A stretch of 64,000 nucleotides of DNA, from NCBI RefSeq assembly GCF_900637545.1, contig NZ_LR134376.1, positions 3,119,001 to 3,183,000 of the forward strand, given 5' to 3'. A program made the translations under genes and the position numbers. This document shows, one piece after another, positions 44,377 to 54,468 of this stretch. Position 1 is the stretch's first letter. The number at the start of each line of letters is the position of its first letter. The notes beneath the pieces are model-generated. The model searched no databases. It was not told where the DNA came from and worked only from the letters and a program-made list of their open reading frames with translations. The DNA is from Aeromonas encheleia. GTDB taxonomy: Bacteria; Pseudomonadota; Gammaproteobacteria; Enterobacterales; Aeromonadaceae.

Positions 44377-45648
44377 ATGATGTTGTCCAGGTTTGTTAAT
44401 AACAACGAAAAAGCGGGCCGTCGCGGCCCGTCCAGCCAGCGTGTAGGAGTGAAGGATCACCCCAACGGGCTGCGAGTATTGCGACGCGGTTGCATCGCCC
44501 TGGCGCTGGCCGGCGCCCTGACCGGCTGTGGCGACGACGCCGCCAGCCAGGTCCAGGCGCCGCCCCCGGTGCCCGTGGTGGTGGCCGAGGTCAAGCTGAC
44601 CGACGTCCCGCTCACCACCGAGATGGTGGGGGAGACCGCCGGCTTTCGTGAGATCGATGTGCGCTCCCGGGTGAACGGCATCCTGCTGCAGCGCACCTAC
44701 ATCGAGGGCCAGCCGGTCACCGCCGGTCAGGCCCTGTTCCTGATCGATCCTGAACCCTACAAGGTGGCACTGGAGCAGGCCAAAGGCACCCTGGCCCAGG
44801 AGCAGGCGCGCCTCAACAAGGCCCACGCAGATCGGGATCGCATCATCCCGCTCTACAAGCGCCAGGTGGTGAGCCGGCAGGATTACGACACCACCATCGC
44901 CAACTACGAGGCGGCCGTGGCCAGCCACCAGGCGGCCAAGGCCAAGGTGAAGGAGGCGGATCTCAACCTCAGCTACACCCAGGTGACCGCCCCCATCAGC
45001 GGCATGGCGAGCAAGAGCTCCCAGTCCGAGGGCAGCCTCATCGCCACCGGCGGTGACAGCGGTCTGCTCACCACCATCACCCAGTTCGATCCGCTCTACG
45101 TGAACTTCTCCTACTCGGAGCAGGATCGCCTCAACTTCGAGAACTCGGTGAAGAAAGGGCTGATCGAAGCCAGGGACGCCACCAACTGGCGCACCCATAT
45201 CCGCCTCGCCGACGGCTCCGTCTACCCGCAGGCGGGCAAGCTCAACTTCTCCGACAGCCGGGTCGATCCGCAGACCGGCACCATCCGGGCCCGCGCCATC
45301 TTCGATAACCAGGAGGGTAAGCTGCTGCCCGGCCAGTTCGTGCGCATGACCATAGAGCTCGGCCTGCGCAAGCACGCCATAGTGGTGCCGCCGCGCGCCA
45401 TCGTCCAGTCCCAGGCCGACCGCATGGTGATGGTGATCGATGCCGACAACAAGGTGGTGCCGCGGCCGGTCAAGCTCGGCCAGAGCGTGGACAGCGGCGT
45501 GCTGATCGACAGCGGCCTCGAGCCCGGTGAACGCTACATCGTCGAGGGCCTGATGAAGGCTCGCCCGGGCGCCGTGGTCAAGCCGGTCTCGGCCGCCGAG
45601 ATGAAGGCGATCAACGCCAAGATGGTCAGCCAGATCGCGGCCAAGTAA
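44377..45648 (+). CDS. RND efflux periplasmic adaptor (AcrA/MexE-like lipoprotein)
   Basis: Links the inner-membrane pump that follows to an outer-membrane channel. 423 residues: lipobox ALTGC (Cys51), barrel-sandwich hybrid (IDVRSRVNGILLQRTYIEGQ), alpha-hairpin (about 135-205) and beta-barrel (VNFSYSEQDRLNF). The signal peptide begins late (LRVLRRGCIALALAGAL), so GTG 44449 could be the real start, giving a normal-length signal. A GC-rich hairpin, CGGGCCG-TCG-CGGCCCG at about 44415-44431, lies in the doubtful N-terminal part. Nine bases before the pump gene; no regulator adjacent. Confidence 0.88.
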   Translation: MMLSRFVNNNEKAGRRGPSSQRVGVKDHPNGLRVLRRGCIALALAGALTGCGDDAASQVQAPPPVPVVVAEVKLTDVPLTTEMVGETAGFREIDVRSRVNGILLQRTYIEGQPVTAGQALFLIDPEPYKVALEQAKGTLAQEQARLNKAHADRDRIIPLYKRQVVSRQDYDTTIANYEAAVASHQAAKAKVKEADLNLSYTQVTAPISGMASKSSQSEGSLIATGGDSGLLTTITQFDPLYVNFSYSEQDRLNFENSVKKGLIEARDATNWRTHIRLADGSVYPQAGKLNFSDSRVDPQTGTIRARAIFDNQEGKLLPGQFVRMTIELGLRKHAIVVPPRAIVQSQADRMVMVIDADNKVVPRPVKLGQSVDSGVLIDSGLEPGERYIVEGLMKARPGAVVKPVSAAEMKAINAKMVSQIAAK

Positions 45649-45657
45649 GGAGTTCGT

Positions 45658-48600
45658 ATGTTTTCCAAGTTCTTCATCGAACGCCCCATCTTCGCCAGCG
45701 TCATCTCCATCATCATAGTGCTGGGCGGGCTGGCGGCGATGCGAGCGCTCCCCATCGAGCAGTACCCGCAGATCACCCCGCCGGTGGTCTCGGTCACCGC
45801 CTTCTACCCGGGGGCCACCCCTGAGGTCATCTCCCAGACGGTCGCGGCTCCCCTCGAGCAACAGATCAACGGGGTGGAGGACATGCTTTATATGCAGTCC
45901 GGCTCCGCCTCCAACGGTCAGATGAACCTCAACGTCTACTTCGAGATAGGCACGGATCCGGATCAGGCCACCATCAACGTCAACAACCGGGTCAGCGCGG
46001 CCATGGCCCAGCTGCCGGAAGAGGTGAAGAAGCAGGGGGTGACGGTCAAGAAGAAGTCGACCTCCATCCTGCAGGTGGTGACGCTGCAATCCCCCGGCGG
46101 CACCTTCGACACCACCTATCTGTCGAACTACGCCCTGCTCAACATCATCGATGAGCTCAAGCGCATCCCCGGGGTCGGCGACACCACCCTGTTCGGCGGC
46201 ACCGACTACGCCATGCGCATCTGGCTGCGGCCGGACCGGCTGGCCCAGCTCGAGTTGACCCCGAGCGACGTGATCGGCGCCATCCGCGAGCAGAACACCC
46301 AGTTCGCGGCCGGCAAGATCGGCGCCCAGCCCACCACGGCCCCGGTCGACTTCACCTACACGGTGCAGACCAAGGGACGGCTCGAGGATGTGCGCGAGTT
46401 CCAGAACATCATCATCCGCTCCATGCCGGATGGCTCCAAGATCCGGGTGAAGGACGTGGCCAGGGTCGAGCTCGGCGGCAAGGACTACGACCTGCTGGCC
46501 AAGGCCAACGGCAAGCCCGCCATCGGCATCGCCACCTACCTGCAGCCGGGCGCCAACGCCGTGGCGGTCGCGGATCAGGTGCATGCCACCATGGCGCGGC
46601 TCAAGGAGCGCTTCCCCCAGGACATCGAGTACCAGATCCCCTACGACACCACAGAGTTCGTGAAGATCTCCATCGAGGAGGTGGTCTACACCCTGTTCGA
46701 GGCGATAGTGCTGGTGTTCGTGGTGGTCTACCTGTTCCTGCAGAACCTGCGCGCCACCCTGATCCCCTGCATCGCGGTGCCGGTGTCGCTGATCGGCACC
46801 TTCGCCGGCATGCTGCTGCTGGGCTTCTCCATCAACCTGCTGACCCTGTTCGGCATGGTGCTCGCCATCGGCATAGTGGTGGATGACGCCATCGTGGTGC
46901 TGGAGAACGTCGAGCGGATCATGCAGGAGAAGAAGTGCTCGCCCAAGGAGGCCGCCATCCTCGCCATGCAGGAGGTGTCGGGCCCGGTGGTCGCCATCGT
47001 GCTGGTGCTGTGCGCCGTCTTCCTGCCGGTCGCCTTCATGGGCGGCATGACGGGGGTGATGTACAAGCAGTTCGCCATCACGGTGGCGGTGTCGGTGGCC
47101 ATCTCCGGCCTGGTGGCGCTGACCCTGTCGCCGGCCCTGTGCGCCGTGCTGCTGAAGGAGGGCCATCACAAGCCGGCCCGCTTCTTCGTCTGGTTCAACA
47201 ACGCCTTCGATGGCCTGACCCGCCGCTACGTGCGCGGGGTGGCCTTCCTCAACCGCCGGGTCGGGGTGGCGTTCACCATCATCGCGCTGATCCTGGTCTC
47301 CATCTACGGCCTGCTGCTGAAGGTGCCGGGGGAGCTGGTGCCGAACGAAGATCAGGGCTACCTGCTCTCCGCCATCATGTTGCCGGACGCGGCCGCCCTC
47401 ACCCGCACCCAGGCGGTGGCGAACGACTTCGACCGCATGGCGATGGCGAACCCCAACATCAAGGACGTCATCACCTTCTCGGGCTTTGACATCCTCTCCA
47501 ACGCCATCATCAGCAACAGCGGCATCAGCTTCATCACCCTCAAGGACTGGCGCGATCGCCAGGGCGAGGGGCAGGACTCCTTCTCCCTGGCCAAGACCCT
47601 TCAGGGCATGAGCCTGATGGGGCTGGCGGACGGCTTCGTCGCCTCCTTCAACCCGCCTCCCATCACCGGCATGTCCACCACCGGCGGGCTGGAGGCCTAC
47701 CTGCAGAACCGCAGCACCGGCGATGCCCAGGCCTTCTCGGCCGAGGTGCAGCGCTTCCTCGAGGCGGCGAAGGCGCGTCCCGAGTTCGCCAGCGTGACCA
47801 GCACCTACCGCGCCAACGTGCCCCAGGTCTACCTGGATCTCGACAGGGAGAAGGCCAAGGCGCTGGGGCTGCCCATCAACGCGGTGTTTGACACCATGCA
47901 GGCCACCTTCGGCCAGGTCTATGTCAACGACTTCAACCAGTTCGGCCGCACCTACCGGGTCCAGCTGCAGTCCGAGGCGGACTACCGCGCCAAGAAGAGC
48001 GACATCCGCAACGTCTATGTGCGCTCCAACAAGGGGGAGATGATCCCGCTCAGCAGCCTGGTGACGGTGCGTGACGCCACCGGCCCCGAACTGGTCGAGC
48101 GCTTCAACATCTTCCAGGCGGCCAAGATCATGGCGCAGCCGGCGCCGGGTTACAGCTCGGGTCAGGCCATCGCCGCGCTGGAAGTCGTGGCAAACGACAC
48201 CCTTGGCAACGACGCCAAGCTGGAGTGGACCGGCTCCGCCTATCAGGAGAAGGCCTCCGCCGGCAGCGCCGGCACCGCATTCGGCTTCGGCATAGTGATG
48301 ATCTTCCTCATCCTGGCCGCCCAGTACGAGCGCTGGAGCCTGCCGTTTGCGGTGATCACCGCGGTACCCTTCGCCCTGTTCGGCGCCCTGCTCGCCACCT
48401 GGGCGGTGGGGCTCACCAACAACGTCTACTTCCAGATAGGGCTGGTGACCCTGGTCGGCCTGGCGGCCAAGAACGCCATCCTGATCGTGGAGTTCGCGGT
48501 GATGAAGCACGAGGAGGGGATGAGCCTGATCGAGTCGGCGCTGGAGGCGGCGCGACTGCGTTTTCGCCCCATCATCATGACCTCGCTGGCCTTCATCCTC

Positions 48601-48786
48601 GGCTGCGTGCCGCTGGTAACCTCGAGCGGCGCCGGTGCCGCCAGTCGTCATGCCCTCGGCTGGCCGGTGATCGGCGGCATGCTGGCGGCGACCTTCATCG
48701 CCACCTTCTTCATCCCGCTCTTCTTCCGCCTCATCATGAAACGATCTGAACAACGGGGGGCCCCGCTGCCGCCTCCCAAACCCTGA
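45658..48786 (+). CDS. RND multidrug efflux permease (HAE-1 family)
   Basis: Trimeric proton-driven inner-membrane pump for amphiphilic drugs. 1042 residues with the AcrB layout: FFIERPIFASVISIIIVLGG first helix, YPQITPPVVSVTAFYPGA porter start, the paired Asp of the proton relay in GIVVDDAIVVLENVERIM, and ILIVEFAVMKHEEGMSL late in the second half. Two helix sets separated by large periplasmic loops. No TolC-like gene follows, so it must borrow an outer-membrane partner. Similarity is to the general HAE-1 group; I do not assign a named Aeromonas pump. Confidence 0.93.
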   Translation: MFSKFFIERPIFASVISIIIVLGGLAAMRALPIEQYPQITPPVVSVTAFYPGATPEVISQTVAAPLEQQINGVEDMLYMQSGSASNGQMNLNVYFEIGTDPDQATINVNNRVSAAMAQLPEEVKKQGVTVKKKSTSILQVVTLQSPGGTFDTTYLSNYALLNIIDELKRIPGVGDTTLFGGTDYAMRIWLRPDRLAQLELTPSDVIGAIREQNTQFAAGKIGAQPTTAPVDFTYTVQTKGRLEDVREFQNIIIRSMPDGSKIRVKDVARVELGGKDYDLLAKANGKPAIGIATYLQPGANAVAVADQVHATMARLKERFPQDIEYQIPYDTTEFVKISIEEVVYTLFEAIVLVFVVVYLFLQNLRATLIPCIAVPVSLIGTFAGMLLLGFSINLLTLFGMVLAIGIVVDDAIVVLENVERIMQEKKCSPKEAAILAMQEVSGPVVAIVLVLCAVFLPVAFMGGMTGVMYKQFAITVAVSVAISGLVALTLSPALCAVLLKEGHHKPARFFVWFNNAFDGLTRRYVRGVAFLNRRVGVAFTIIALILVSIYGLLLKVPGELVPNEDQGYLLSAIMLPDAAALTRTQAVANDFDRMAMANPNIKDVITFSGFDILSNAIISNSGISFITLKDWRDRQGEGQDSFSLAKTLQGMSLMGLADGFVASFNPPPITGMSTTGGLEAYLQNRSTGDAQAFSAEVQRFLEAAKARPEFASVTSTYRANVPQVYLDLDREKAKALGLPINAVFDTMQATFGQVYVNDFNQFGRTYRVQLQSEADYRAKKSDIRNVYVRSNKGEMIPLSSLVTVRDATGPELVERFNIFQAAKIMAQPAPGYSSGQAIAALEVVANDTLGNDAKLEWTGSAYQEKASAGSAGTAFGFGIVMIFLILAAQYERWSLPFAVITAVPFALFGALLATWAVGLTNNVYFQIGLVTLVGLAAKNAILIVEFAVMKHEEGMSLIESALEAARLRFRPIIMTSLAFILGCVPLVTSSGAGAASRHALGWPVIGGMLAATFIATFFIPLFFRLIMKRSEQRGAPLPPPKP

Positions 48787-48791
48787 CCCAG

Positions 48792-48819
48792 AGCCCCCGC
48801 CGATGCGGGGGCTTTTTTT
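48792..48819 (+). terminator. Terminator of the RND drug pump operon
   Basis: AGCCCCCGC / GCGGGGGCT, loop CGAT, followed by T7, five bases after the stop. Confidence 0.92.
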
Positions 48820-48902
48820 ATCCGCGCCAAGCCACCACTGAGCAGATTGCGACCAAGTTCAGGTTCCCATCACATATTCGCCCCTTATGCCCAGGCCATA
48901 CC

Positions 48903-48933
48903 TTGACCTTCTCCTGTAGGTAAGGTTTACATT
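48903..48933 (+). promoter_or_regulatory. CueR/MerR-type copper-responsive promoter
   Basis: -35 TTGACC (48903-48908) and -10 TACATT (48928-48933) are separated by 19 bases, the overlong spacer typical of MerR-family activation. A 21-bp dyad, ACCTT (48906-48910) to AAGGT (48922-48926), fills the spacer, as in CueR operators. Transcription would begin about 20 bases before the first gene of the copper operon. No cueR gene in the window. Confidence 0.8.
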
Positions 48934-48961
48934 TCACCTATCCGTCAGAGGGAAAGCATCC

Positions 48962-49414
48962 ATGTTGTCATCGAGATTGCCCACAGAGCTCATCGCCCGG
49001 CTGTTGCTGGCGCTGGTGCTCGTCTGCAATCTCACGCTCTGCATCAGCTGGCATGGCGCGGCGACGGCAGAGATGGCCATGGCCGCCGACACCCTGGTCA
49101 TGACCGACGCCGCAGAGATGTCGTCCGCCATGCAGGGGCTACCCTGCCACGATGCCGGCAACGGCATGGCCGGCGCCGGCATGAGCCAGGGAGACTGCCA
49201 GATGCACGGCGGCCTCACCTCCCCGGGTGCGGGTATCCCCCTGCTGGCGGCGCTGCTGACCCTGTTTGCCCTGCCCCTGTTGCTCATGCCCCGCCCGGGC
49301 GCCACCGCGTCCCTGCTGGATCAGTGGCTGCGGGATCCCTTCCTGCGCCAGCGTGGCACCCATCCCCCCTCCTGGCCCAGACGGCATCTGATGCTCTCTG
49401 TGCTGCGCCATTAG
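48962..49414 (+). CDS. Small Met/His/Cys-rich membrane protein heading the copper operon (CopL/DUF2946-like)
   Basis: 150 residues: N-terminal membrane/signal segment (LIARLLLALVLVCNLTLCIS), a Met-, His- and Cys-containing loop (MSSAMQGLPCHDAGNGMAGA, GMSQGDCQMHGG), a second membrane helix (LLAALLTLFALPLLLM) and a basic tail. Composition and first position in a copper operon recall CopL and the DUF2946 copper-responsive upstream proteins, which influence expression of the genes after them. Similarity is by layout; I cannot confirm the family. It follows the CueR-type promoter directly. Confidence 0.65.
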   Translation: MLSSRLPTELIARLLLALVLVCNLTLCISWHGAATAEMAMAADTLVMTDAAEMSSAMQGLPCHDAGNGMAGAGMSQGDCQMHGGLTSPGAGIPLLAALLTLFALPLLLMPRPGATASLLDQWLRDPFLRQRGTHPPSWPRRHLMLSVLRH

Positions 49415-49627
49415 CGTGATCTTCTCCCCCTGCAAGGTGTGGCCTGGCCCGACCTTGCACGCTGTGCCGTGCACCTGCTGATCCGTCGGCGGTGCTCCGT
49501 TTGCCGCCCCGTTCGTACGTTGTGAGGTTGTGAGAGGCAAGCCTGCCCAAGCGGGCACGCCTGTCCGGGTCTGAGAGACCCGCACTCCGACGACGACCCG
49601 GCGGCCCGACACGAGAGAAGATGTACC
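49415..49627 (+). promoter_or_regulatory. Structured leader between the CopL-like gene and cusB
   Basis: About 210 bases with two clear hairpins: GCAAGGT-N13-ACCTTGC (49432-49458) and CGGGTCT-GAG-AGACCCG (49566-49582). Neither has a T-tract. The first carries CueR-like half sites but in inverted order. Possible post-transcriptional control of cusBA, as for CopL-type leaders. Confidence 0.4.
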
Positions 49628-49714
49628 ATGTCACCAGCCAACTTTGTCGCCTCCCCGGGCGCCCCGTCCTCCTGCACTTTCTGCATGCAGATCCGCGCCG
49701 GAGGCCTGTCATGA
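49628..49714 (+). CDS. 28-residue upstream peptide with CxxC, coupled to cusB
   Basis: ATG 49628 has GAGAAG 7 bases upstream. The frame encodes MSPANFVASPGAPSSC then [12 protein letters not shown] and stops in an ATGA shared with the cusB start at 49711. A CTFC motif in a short translated leader just before a copper exporter gene suggests a copper-sensing upstream ORF, but there is no homology support. Confidence 0.35.
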   Translation: MSPANFVASPGAPSSCTFCMQIRAGGLS

Positions 49715-51228
49715 ACAAGAGCCTGCTGATGTCCGCGCTGCTGCTCGCCCTCGGCGCCGGCGGCGGCTACTGGGCCGCCAGCCAGACCGCCGGCAGTGGG
49801 CCTGAGGCGAAGGCCCCGCTCTACTGGGTCAACCCCATGGATCCGCGCGATCGGCGCGACGCCCCCGCCAAGGACAACATGGGGATGGACTTCATCCCCG
49901 TCTATGAGGAGCAGAAGAGCGGCTCCCCCGGCACCGTCACCATCAGCCCCGAGATCCAGCAGAACCTGGGGGTACGGCTCGCCAAGGTAGAGCGCCTGCC
50001 CCTCCACCAGCAGATCGAGACGGTCGGCTACGTGGGCTACGACGAGGAGCGGCTGGAGGCCATCAATGCCCGCATGGCGGGCTGGATCCGCACCCTCGCC
50101 ATCAAGAACGAGGGCCAGCGCATCGCCAAGGGCAGCTTCATCTACGATCTCTACGCGCCGGATCTGGTCAACGCCCAGCACGAATACCTGCTGGCGCTCA
50201 ACACTGCCAACCCGCTGCTGCTGCGCGCCGCCGAGGGCAAGCTCAAGTCCCTGCAGGTACCGGCGGATCAGATAGCCACCCTCAAGCGCAGCCGCCAGGT
50301 GAGCGAGACGGTGCGCATCTATGCCCCGAGCAGCGGCTATGTCTCCGAGCTCAAGGTGCGCGAGGGCCAGTACGTAGAGCCCGCCGCCGCCCTGTTCAAC
50401 ATCAGCACCCTGCAACAGGTGTGGGTCAGCGCCGAAGTGTTTGAGCGCCAGGCCGGCCAGCTGAAGGTGGGCGACCCTGTCACCATGACCCTGGATTACG
50501 CCCCCGGCCGGCGCTGGCAGGGCAAGGTGGATTACCTCTACCCCACCCTGGACGCCGTCACCCGCACCCTCAAGGTGCGGCTGCGCTTCGACAACCCGGA
50601 CGAGTTTTTGAAACCCAACATGTTCGCCAAGGTGAGCATTCGCAGCGGCGAGGGCGAACCCCAGATGGTGGTACCGAGTGAGGCGGTGATCCGCACCGGC
50701 AGTCAGAACCGGCTGGTGCTGGCACTGGGGGATGGCGGCTTCAAGTCGGTGGCGGTCACCCTGGGCGCCCAGTTCGGTGACAGGGTCGCCATCCTGGACG
50801 GGGTCGAGCCGGGGGACAACATAGTCTCCTCGGCCCAGTTCCTGCTCGACTCCGAATCCAGCATCGACTCCGACTTCCAGCGCATGACGGCGGTGCGGCC
50901 GCAGCAGATCTGGACCCAGGGGGAGATCCAGACGCTGGATCTGGCGAGCCGCACCCTGACCGTCGCCCACCAGCCGATCCCCGAGTGGCAGTGGCCCGCC
51001 ATGGAGATGGACTTCGCCGTGGCAGATGGCGTCGACATGAGCAAGCTCGTTCAGGGGCAGCGCCTGCACCTGCAGGTCGAGCAGCAGGGGGACGAGTATC
51101 GCATCGTCAACATCCATGTCGAGGATGCCTCCGCCAGCCAGGCCGCCCCCGCCAAGGATGAGATGAAGGGCATGGAAAACATGGAAGGCATGGACCACAG
51201 CCAGCACCAGATGGGGGACAAGCCATGA
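49711..51228 (+). CDS. cusB: CusB-like copper/silver efflux adaptor with N- and C-terminal metal domains
   Basis: Periplasmic adaptor of the Cus tripartite exporter. 505 residues from ATG 49711 (GGAGG 5 bases upstream). Signal/anchor helix; heavy-metal-binding domain (about 35-70: [24 protein letters not shown]); membrane-fusion core ([19 protein letters not shown] onward); and a C-terminal CusF-like copper-binding domain (about 408-480) containing [12 protein letters not shown] Met/His-rich tail ([15 protein letters not shown]) closes it. The frame extends 30 codons upstream without support. Overlaps a 26-codon remnant before cusA. Confidence 0.93.
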   Translation: MNKSLLMSALLLALGAGGGYWAASQTAGSGPEAKAPLYWVNPMDPRDRRDAPAKDNMGMDFIPVYEEQKSGSPGTVTISPEIQQNLGVRLAKVERLPLHQQIETVGYVGYDEERLEAINARMAGWIRTLAIKNEGQRIAKGSFIYDLYAPDLVNAQHEYLLALNTANPLLLRAAEGKLKSLQVPADQIATLKRSRQVSETVRIYAPSSGYVSELKVREGQYVEPAAALFNISTLQQVWVSAEVFERQAGQLKVGDPVTMTLDYAPGRRWQGKVDYLYPTLDAVTRTLKVRLRFDNPDEFLKPNMFAKVSIRSGEGEPQMVVPSEAVIRTGSQNRLVLALGDGGFKSVAVTLGAQFGDRVAILDGVEPGDNIVSSAQFLLDSESSIDSDFQRMTAVRPQQIWTQGEIQTLDLASRTLTVAHQPIPEWQWPAMEMDFAVADGVDMSKLVQGQRLHLQVEQQGDEYRIVNIHVEDASASQAAPAKDEMKGMENMEGMDHSQHQMGDKP

Positions 51229-51305
51229 TCCCATCCATCATCTGCCGCTTTGCCGGCAACCAAGCCCTGCTGCCTGCGCGCCAAGCGAGAGGAGCCAGAT
51301 CATGA
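51225..51305 (+). pseudogene. 26-codon bridge frame resembling a second cusA start
   Basis: Begins MIPSII like cusA ([15 protein letters not shown]) and reads [26 protein letters not shown] before a TGA. It overlaps the cusB stop by ATGA and its own stop overlaps the cusA ATG by ATGA, so coupling along the operon is preserved. Period between the two starts is 77 bases. Likely a remnant of another cusA allele. Confidence 0.55.
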
Positions 51306-54300
51306 TCCCTTCCATCATCCGCTGGTCCGTCGGCAACCGCTTCCTGGTGTTGCTGCTCACCCTCATGCTGACCGCCTGGGGGCTCTGGTCGGTCAAGCAG
51401 ACCCCGGTCGATGCCCTGCCGGATCTCTCCGACGTGCAGGTGATCATCAAGACTTCCTACCCGGGCCAGGCGCCTCAGGTGGTGGAGGATCAGGTCACCT
51501 ACCCGCTCACCACCGCCATGCTGGCGGTGCCGGGCGCCACCACGGTGCGCGGCTACTCCTTCTTCGGCGACTCCTTCGTCTATGTGCTGTTTGACGACAG
51601 CACCGATCTCTACTGGGCCCGGGCCCGGGTGCTGGAGTACCTGAGCCAGGTGGCCCCCAGCCTGCCCGGTTCGGCGCAGCCCCAGCTCGGCCCCGACGCC
51701 ACCGGGGTGGGCTGGGTCTACCAGTACGCCCTGGTGGACAGGAGCGGCAAGCACGATCTGAGCGAGCTCACCTCCCTGCAGAACTGGTTCCTCAAGTACG
51801 AGCTGCAGACGGTGAACGGGGTCTCGGAGGTGGCGACCGTGGGCGGCATGGTGCGCCAGTACCAGGTACGGGTCGATCCCGACAAGCTGCGCGCCTACGG
51901 CATCCCGCTCTCCCTCATCCAGACCGCCATCGAGCAGGGCAACCAGGAGACCGGCGCCTCCGTCATCGAGATGGCGGAAGCCGAGTATATGGTGCGCTCC
52001 AACGGCTATCTGAAGAGCGTCGAAGATCTCAAGCAGATACCCCTCGGCACCCAGGTGCGGGGCGCCCCCCTGCTGCTGGGAGACGTGGCGGATGTGATCA
52101 CCGGCCCCCAGAGCCGGCGCGGCGTCGCCGAGCTCAACGGCGAGGGCGAGGTGGTGGGCGGCATCATCGTCATGCGTTTCGGCGAGAACGCCCAGCGCAC
52201 CATAGACGGGGTCAAGGCGCGGCTGCGCGATCTCAAGAGCAGCCTGCCGGAGGGGGTGGAGGTGGTCACCGTCTACGACCGCTCCGATCTCATCCAGCGC
52301 GCCATCGACAACCTCTCCGGCAAGCTCATCGAGGAGTTCGCGGTGGTGGTGCTGGTCTGCCTGGCCTTCCTGTTCCACCTGAGATCCTCGCTGGTGGTGG
52401 TCATCACCCTGCCCATCGCGATTCTGGTGGCCTTCATCGTCATGCACCTGCAGGGGATCAACGCCAACATCATGTCCCTTGGCGGCATCGCCATCGCCAT
52501 CGGCGCCATGGTGGATGGCGCCATAGTGATGATAGAGAACGTCCACAAGCATATGGAGCGCACCGAACTCACCGACAAGAACCGCTGGCAGGTGATCGCC
52601 GAGGCGAGCATAGAAGTGGGGCCCGCCATCTTCTTCTCCCTGCTCATCATCACCATGAGCTTCCTGCCGGTGTTCGCGCTGGAGGCGCAGGAGGGGCGTA
52701 TGTTCCATCCCCTCGCCTACACCAAGACCTACGCCATGGCTGCGGCGGCCGGGCTCTCCATCACACTCGTTCCCGTCATCATGGGCTACTTTATCCGCGG
52801 CAAGGTGCTGGCGGAACAGGCCAACCCCCTCAACCGCTGGCTCAGTCAGGGCTATATCCCGCTGCTCAACGCCGTGCTGGCCCGCCCCAAGACCACCTTG
52901 CTGCTGGCGCTGGCAGTGACCGTCATCGGCTTCTGGCCGCTCAGATATCTGGGGTCCGAGTTCATACCGCCGTTCGATGAGGGGGACATCATGTACATGC
53001 CCACCACCGCGGCCAACATCTCGGTGGGCAAGGCCAGGGAGATACTGCAGCAGACCGACAAGCTGATCCGCACCGTGCCCGAGGTGCAGAACGTGTTCGG
53101 CAAGGCGGGGCGCGCCGACAGCGCCACCGACCCTGCCGATCTGGTGATGATGGAGACCAGCATCCAGCTTAAAGATCGCGACCAGTGGCGCCCCGGCATG
53201 ACCCCGGAGAAGCTGAAGGAGGAGCTCGACTCCCTCATCCAGTTCCCCGGCCTCACCAACGCCTGGGTCCCCCCCATCAAGACCCGCATCGACATGCTGG
53301 CCACCGGCATCAAGACCCCGGTCGGCATCAAGATAGCCGGTCCGGATCTCAAGGTGATCCAGCGACTCGGCCAGCAGCTCGAGCAGATCGTCGGCAAGGT
53401 GGAGGGGGCGGCCTCGGTCTACGCCGAGCGGGTGGCCGGTGGCCGCTACGTCAAGGTGGACATAGACAGGCTCAAGGCGGCCCGCTATGGCCTCAACATC
53501 GCCGACGTGCAGGCGGTGCTGGCCACCGCCGTCGGCGGCATGGACGTGGGTCAGACCATCGAAGGCCGCGAGCGCTATCCCATCAACCTGCGCTATCCCC
53601 AGAGCTACCGCGACTCGGTGGGGAGCCTGGAGCTGCTGCCGCTGGTGACCCCCAAGGGGGAGCGGATCGCCCTGGCGGACGTGGCCCGCGTCTACATCAG
53701 CGACGAGGCCCCCATGCTGCGCAGCGAGAACGCGCGCCTCAACGGCTGGGTCTACGTGGATATCCGCGAGCGGGACATCGGCTCCTTCGTGGCCGATGCC
53801 AAGGCTCAAGTGGACAAGCAGCTGGTGCTGCCGGCGGGCTACGCCCTCACCTGGTCCGGTCAGTACGAATACATGGAGCGGGCCAAGGCGCGCCTCGCCT
53901 ACGTGGTGCCGCTCACCCTCGCCATCATAGTGCTGCTGCTCTATCTGGCGTTCCGCCGCATGCAGGAAGTGCTGCTGATCCTCACCACACTGCCGCTCGC
54001 CGTGGTCGGCGGTATCTGGACCGTCTGGCTGCTGGACTTCAACCTCTCGGTGGCGGTGGGGGTGGGTTTCATCGCCCTGGCCGGGGTGGCGGTGGAGACA
54101 GGCGTGCTGATGCTGGTCTACCTCAACCACGCCTGGGACGATCTGCTGGCCCGTGGCAAACCCGACTTGCGCGGCCTGCATCAGGCCGTCATCCAGGGCG
54201 CCGCCCTGCGGCTGCGCCCCAAGATGATGACGGTGGTCACCATCATCGCCGGCTTGCTGCCCATCATGTGGAGCCACGGCACCGGCTCTGAGGTGATGCA

Positions 54301-54421
54301 GCGCATCGCCGCGCCCATGATAGGCGGCATGGTGACGGCCCTGGTGCTGACCCTGCTGGTGCTGCCCGCGGCCTTCTATCTGTGGCGCCGCCGTGGCCTT
54401 GCGCCCGGGCAGGCCGACTGA
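51302..54421 (+). CDS. cusA: CusA-like heavy-metal RND permease
   Basis: Proton-driven inner-membrane exporter of Cu(I)/Ag(I), trimeric, working with CusB and an outer-membrane channel. 1039 residues (E. coli CusA 1047). HME-RND features: [36 protein letters not shown], the proton-relay carboxylates around [20 protein letters not shown], and Met-rich porter loops. The last third contains [28 protein letters not shown] lies before the ATG. No cusC gene is adjacent. Confidence 0.95.
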   Translation: MIPSIIRWSVGNRFLVLLLTLMLTAWGLWSVKQTPVDALPDLSDVQVIIKTSYPGQAPQVVEDQVTYPLTTAMLAVPGATTVRGYSFFGDSFVYVLFDDSTDLYWARARVLEYLSQVAPSLPGSAQPQLGPDATGVGWVYQYALVDRSGKHDLSELTSLQNWFLKYELQTVNGVSEVATVGGMVRQYQVRVDPDKLRAYGIPLSLIQTAIEQGNQETGASVIEMAEAEYMVRSNGYLKSVEDLKQIPLGTQVRGAPLLLGDVADVITGPQSRRGVAELNGEGEVVGGIIVMRFGENAQRTIDGVKARLRDLKSSLPEGVEVVTVYDRSDLIQRAIDNLSGKLIEEFAVVVLVCLAFLFHLRSSLVVVITLPIAILVAFIVMHLQGINANIMSLGGIAIAIGAMVDGAIVMIENVHKHMERTELTDKNRWQVIAEASIEVGPAIFFSLLIITMSFLPVFALEAQEGRMFHPLAYTKTYAMAAAAGLSITLVPVIMGYFIRGKVLAEQANPLNRWLSQGYIPLLNAVLARPKTTLLLALAVTVIGFWPLRYLGSEFIPPFDEGDIMYMPTTAANISVGKAREILQQTDKLIRTVPEVQNVFGKAGRADSATDPADLVMMETSIQLKDRDQWRPGMTPEKLKEELDSLIQFPGLTNAWVPPIKTRIDMLATGIKTPVGIKIAGPDLKVIQRLGQQLEQIVGKVEGAASVYAERVAGGRYVKVDIDRLKAARYGLNIADVQAVLATAVGGMDVGQTIEGRERYPINLRYPQSYRDSVGSLELLPLVTPKGERIALADVARVYISDEAPMLRSENARLNGWVYVDIRERDIGSFVADAKAQVDKQLVLPAGYALTWSGQYEYMERAKARLAYVVPLTLAIIVLLLYLAFRRMQEVLLILTTLPLAVVGGIWTVWLLDFNLSVAVGVGFIALAGVAVETGVLMLVYLNHAWDDLLARGKPDLRGLHQAVIQGAALRLRPKMMTVVTIIAGLLPIMWSHGTGSEVMQRIAAPMIGGMVTALVLTLLVLPAAFYLWRRRGLAPGQAD

Positions 54422-54468
54422 TCCGAATTTACAACCGATACAAATTCAACGACTTCAAGGAAAACACC

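Noticed and set aside
44326-48753. 1475-codon minus-strand frame across the RND pump genes
   Set aside because: Antisense shadow of two well-supported genes in GC-rich DNA; composition rich in His/Gly/Asp with no recognisable domain.
49432-49458. GCAAGGT-N13-ACCTTGC considered as a second CueR operator
   Set aside because: Half-site order is inverted relative to CueR sites and spacing is wrong; more likely an RNA hairpin.
51107-54277. 1056-codon minus-strand frame across cusBA
   Set aside because: Shadow of cusA and cusB in GC-rich sequence; no domain or start signal.
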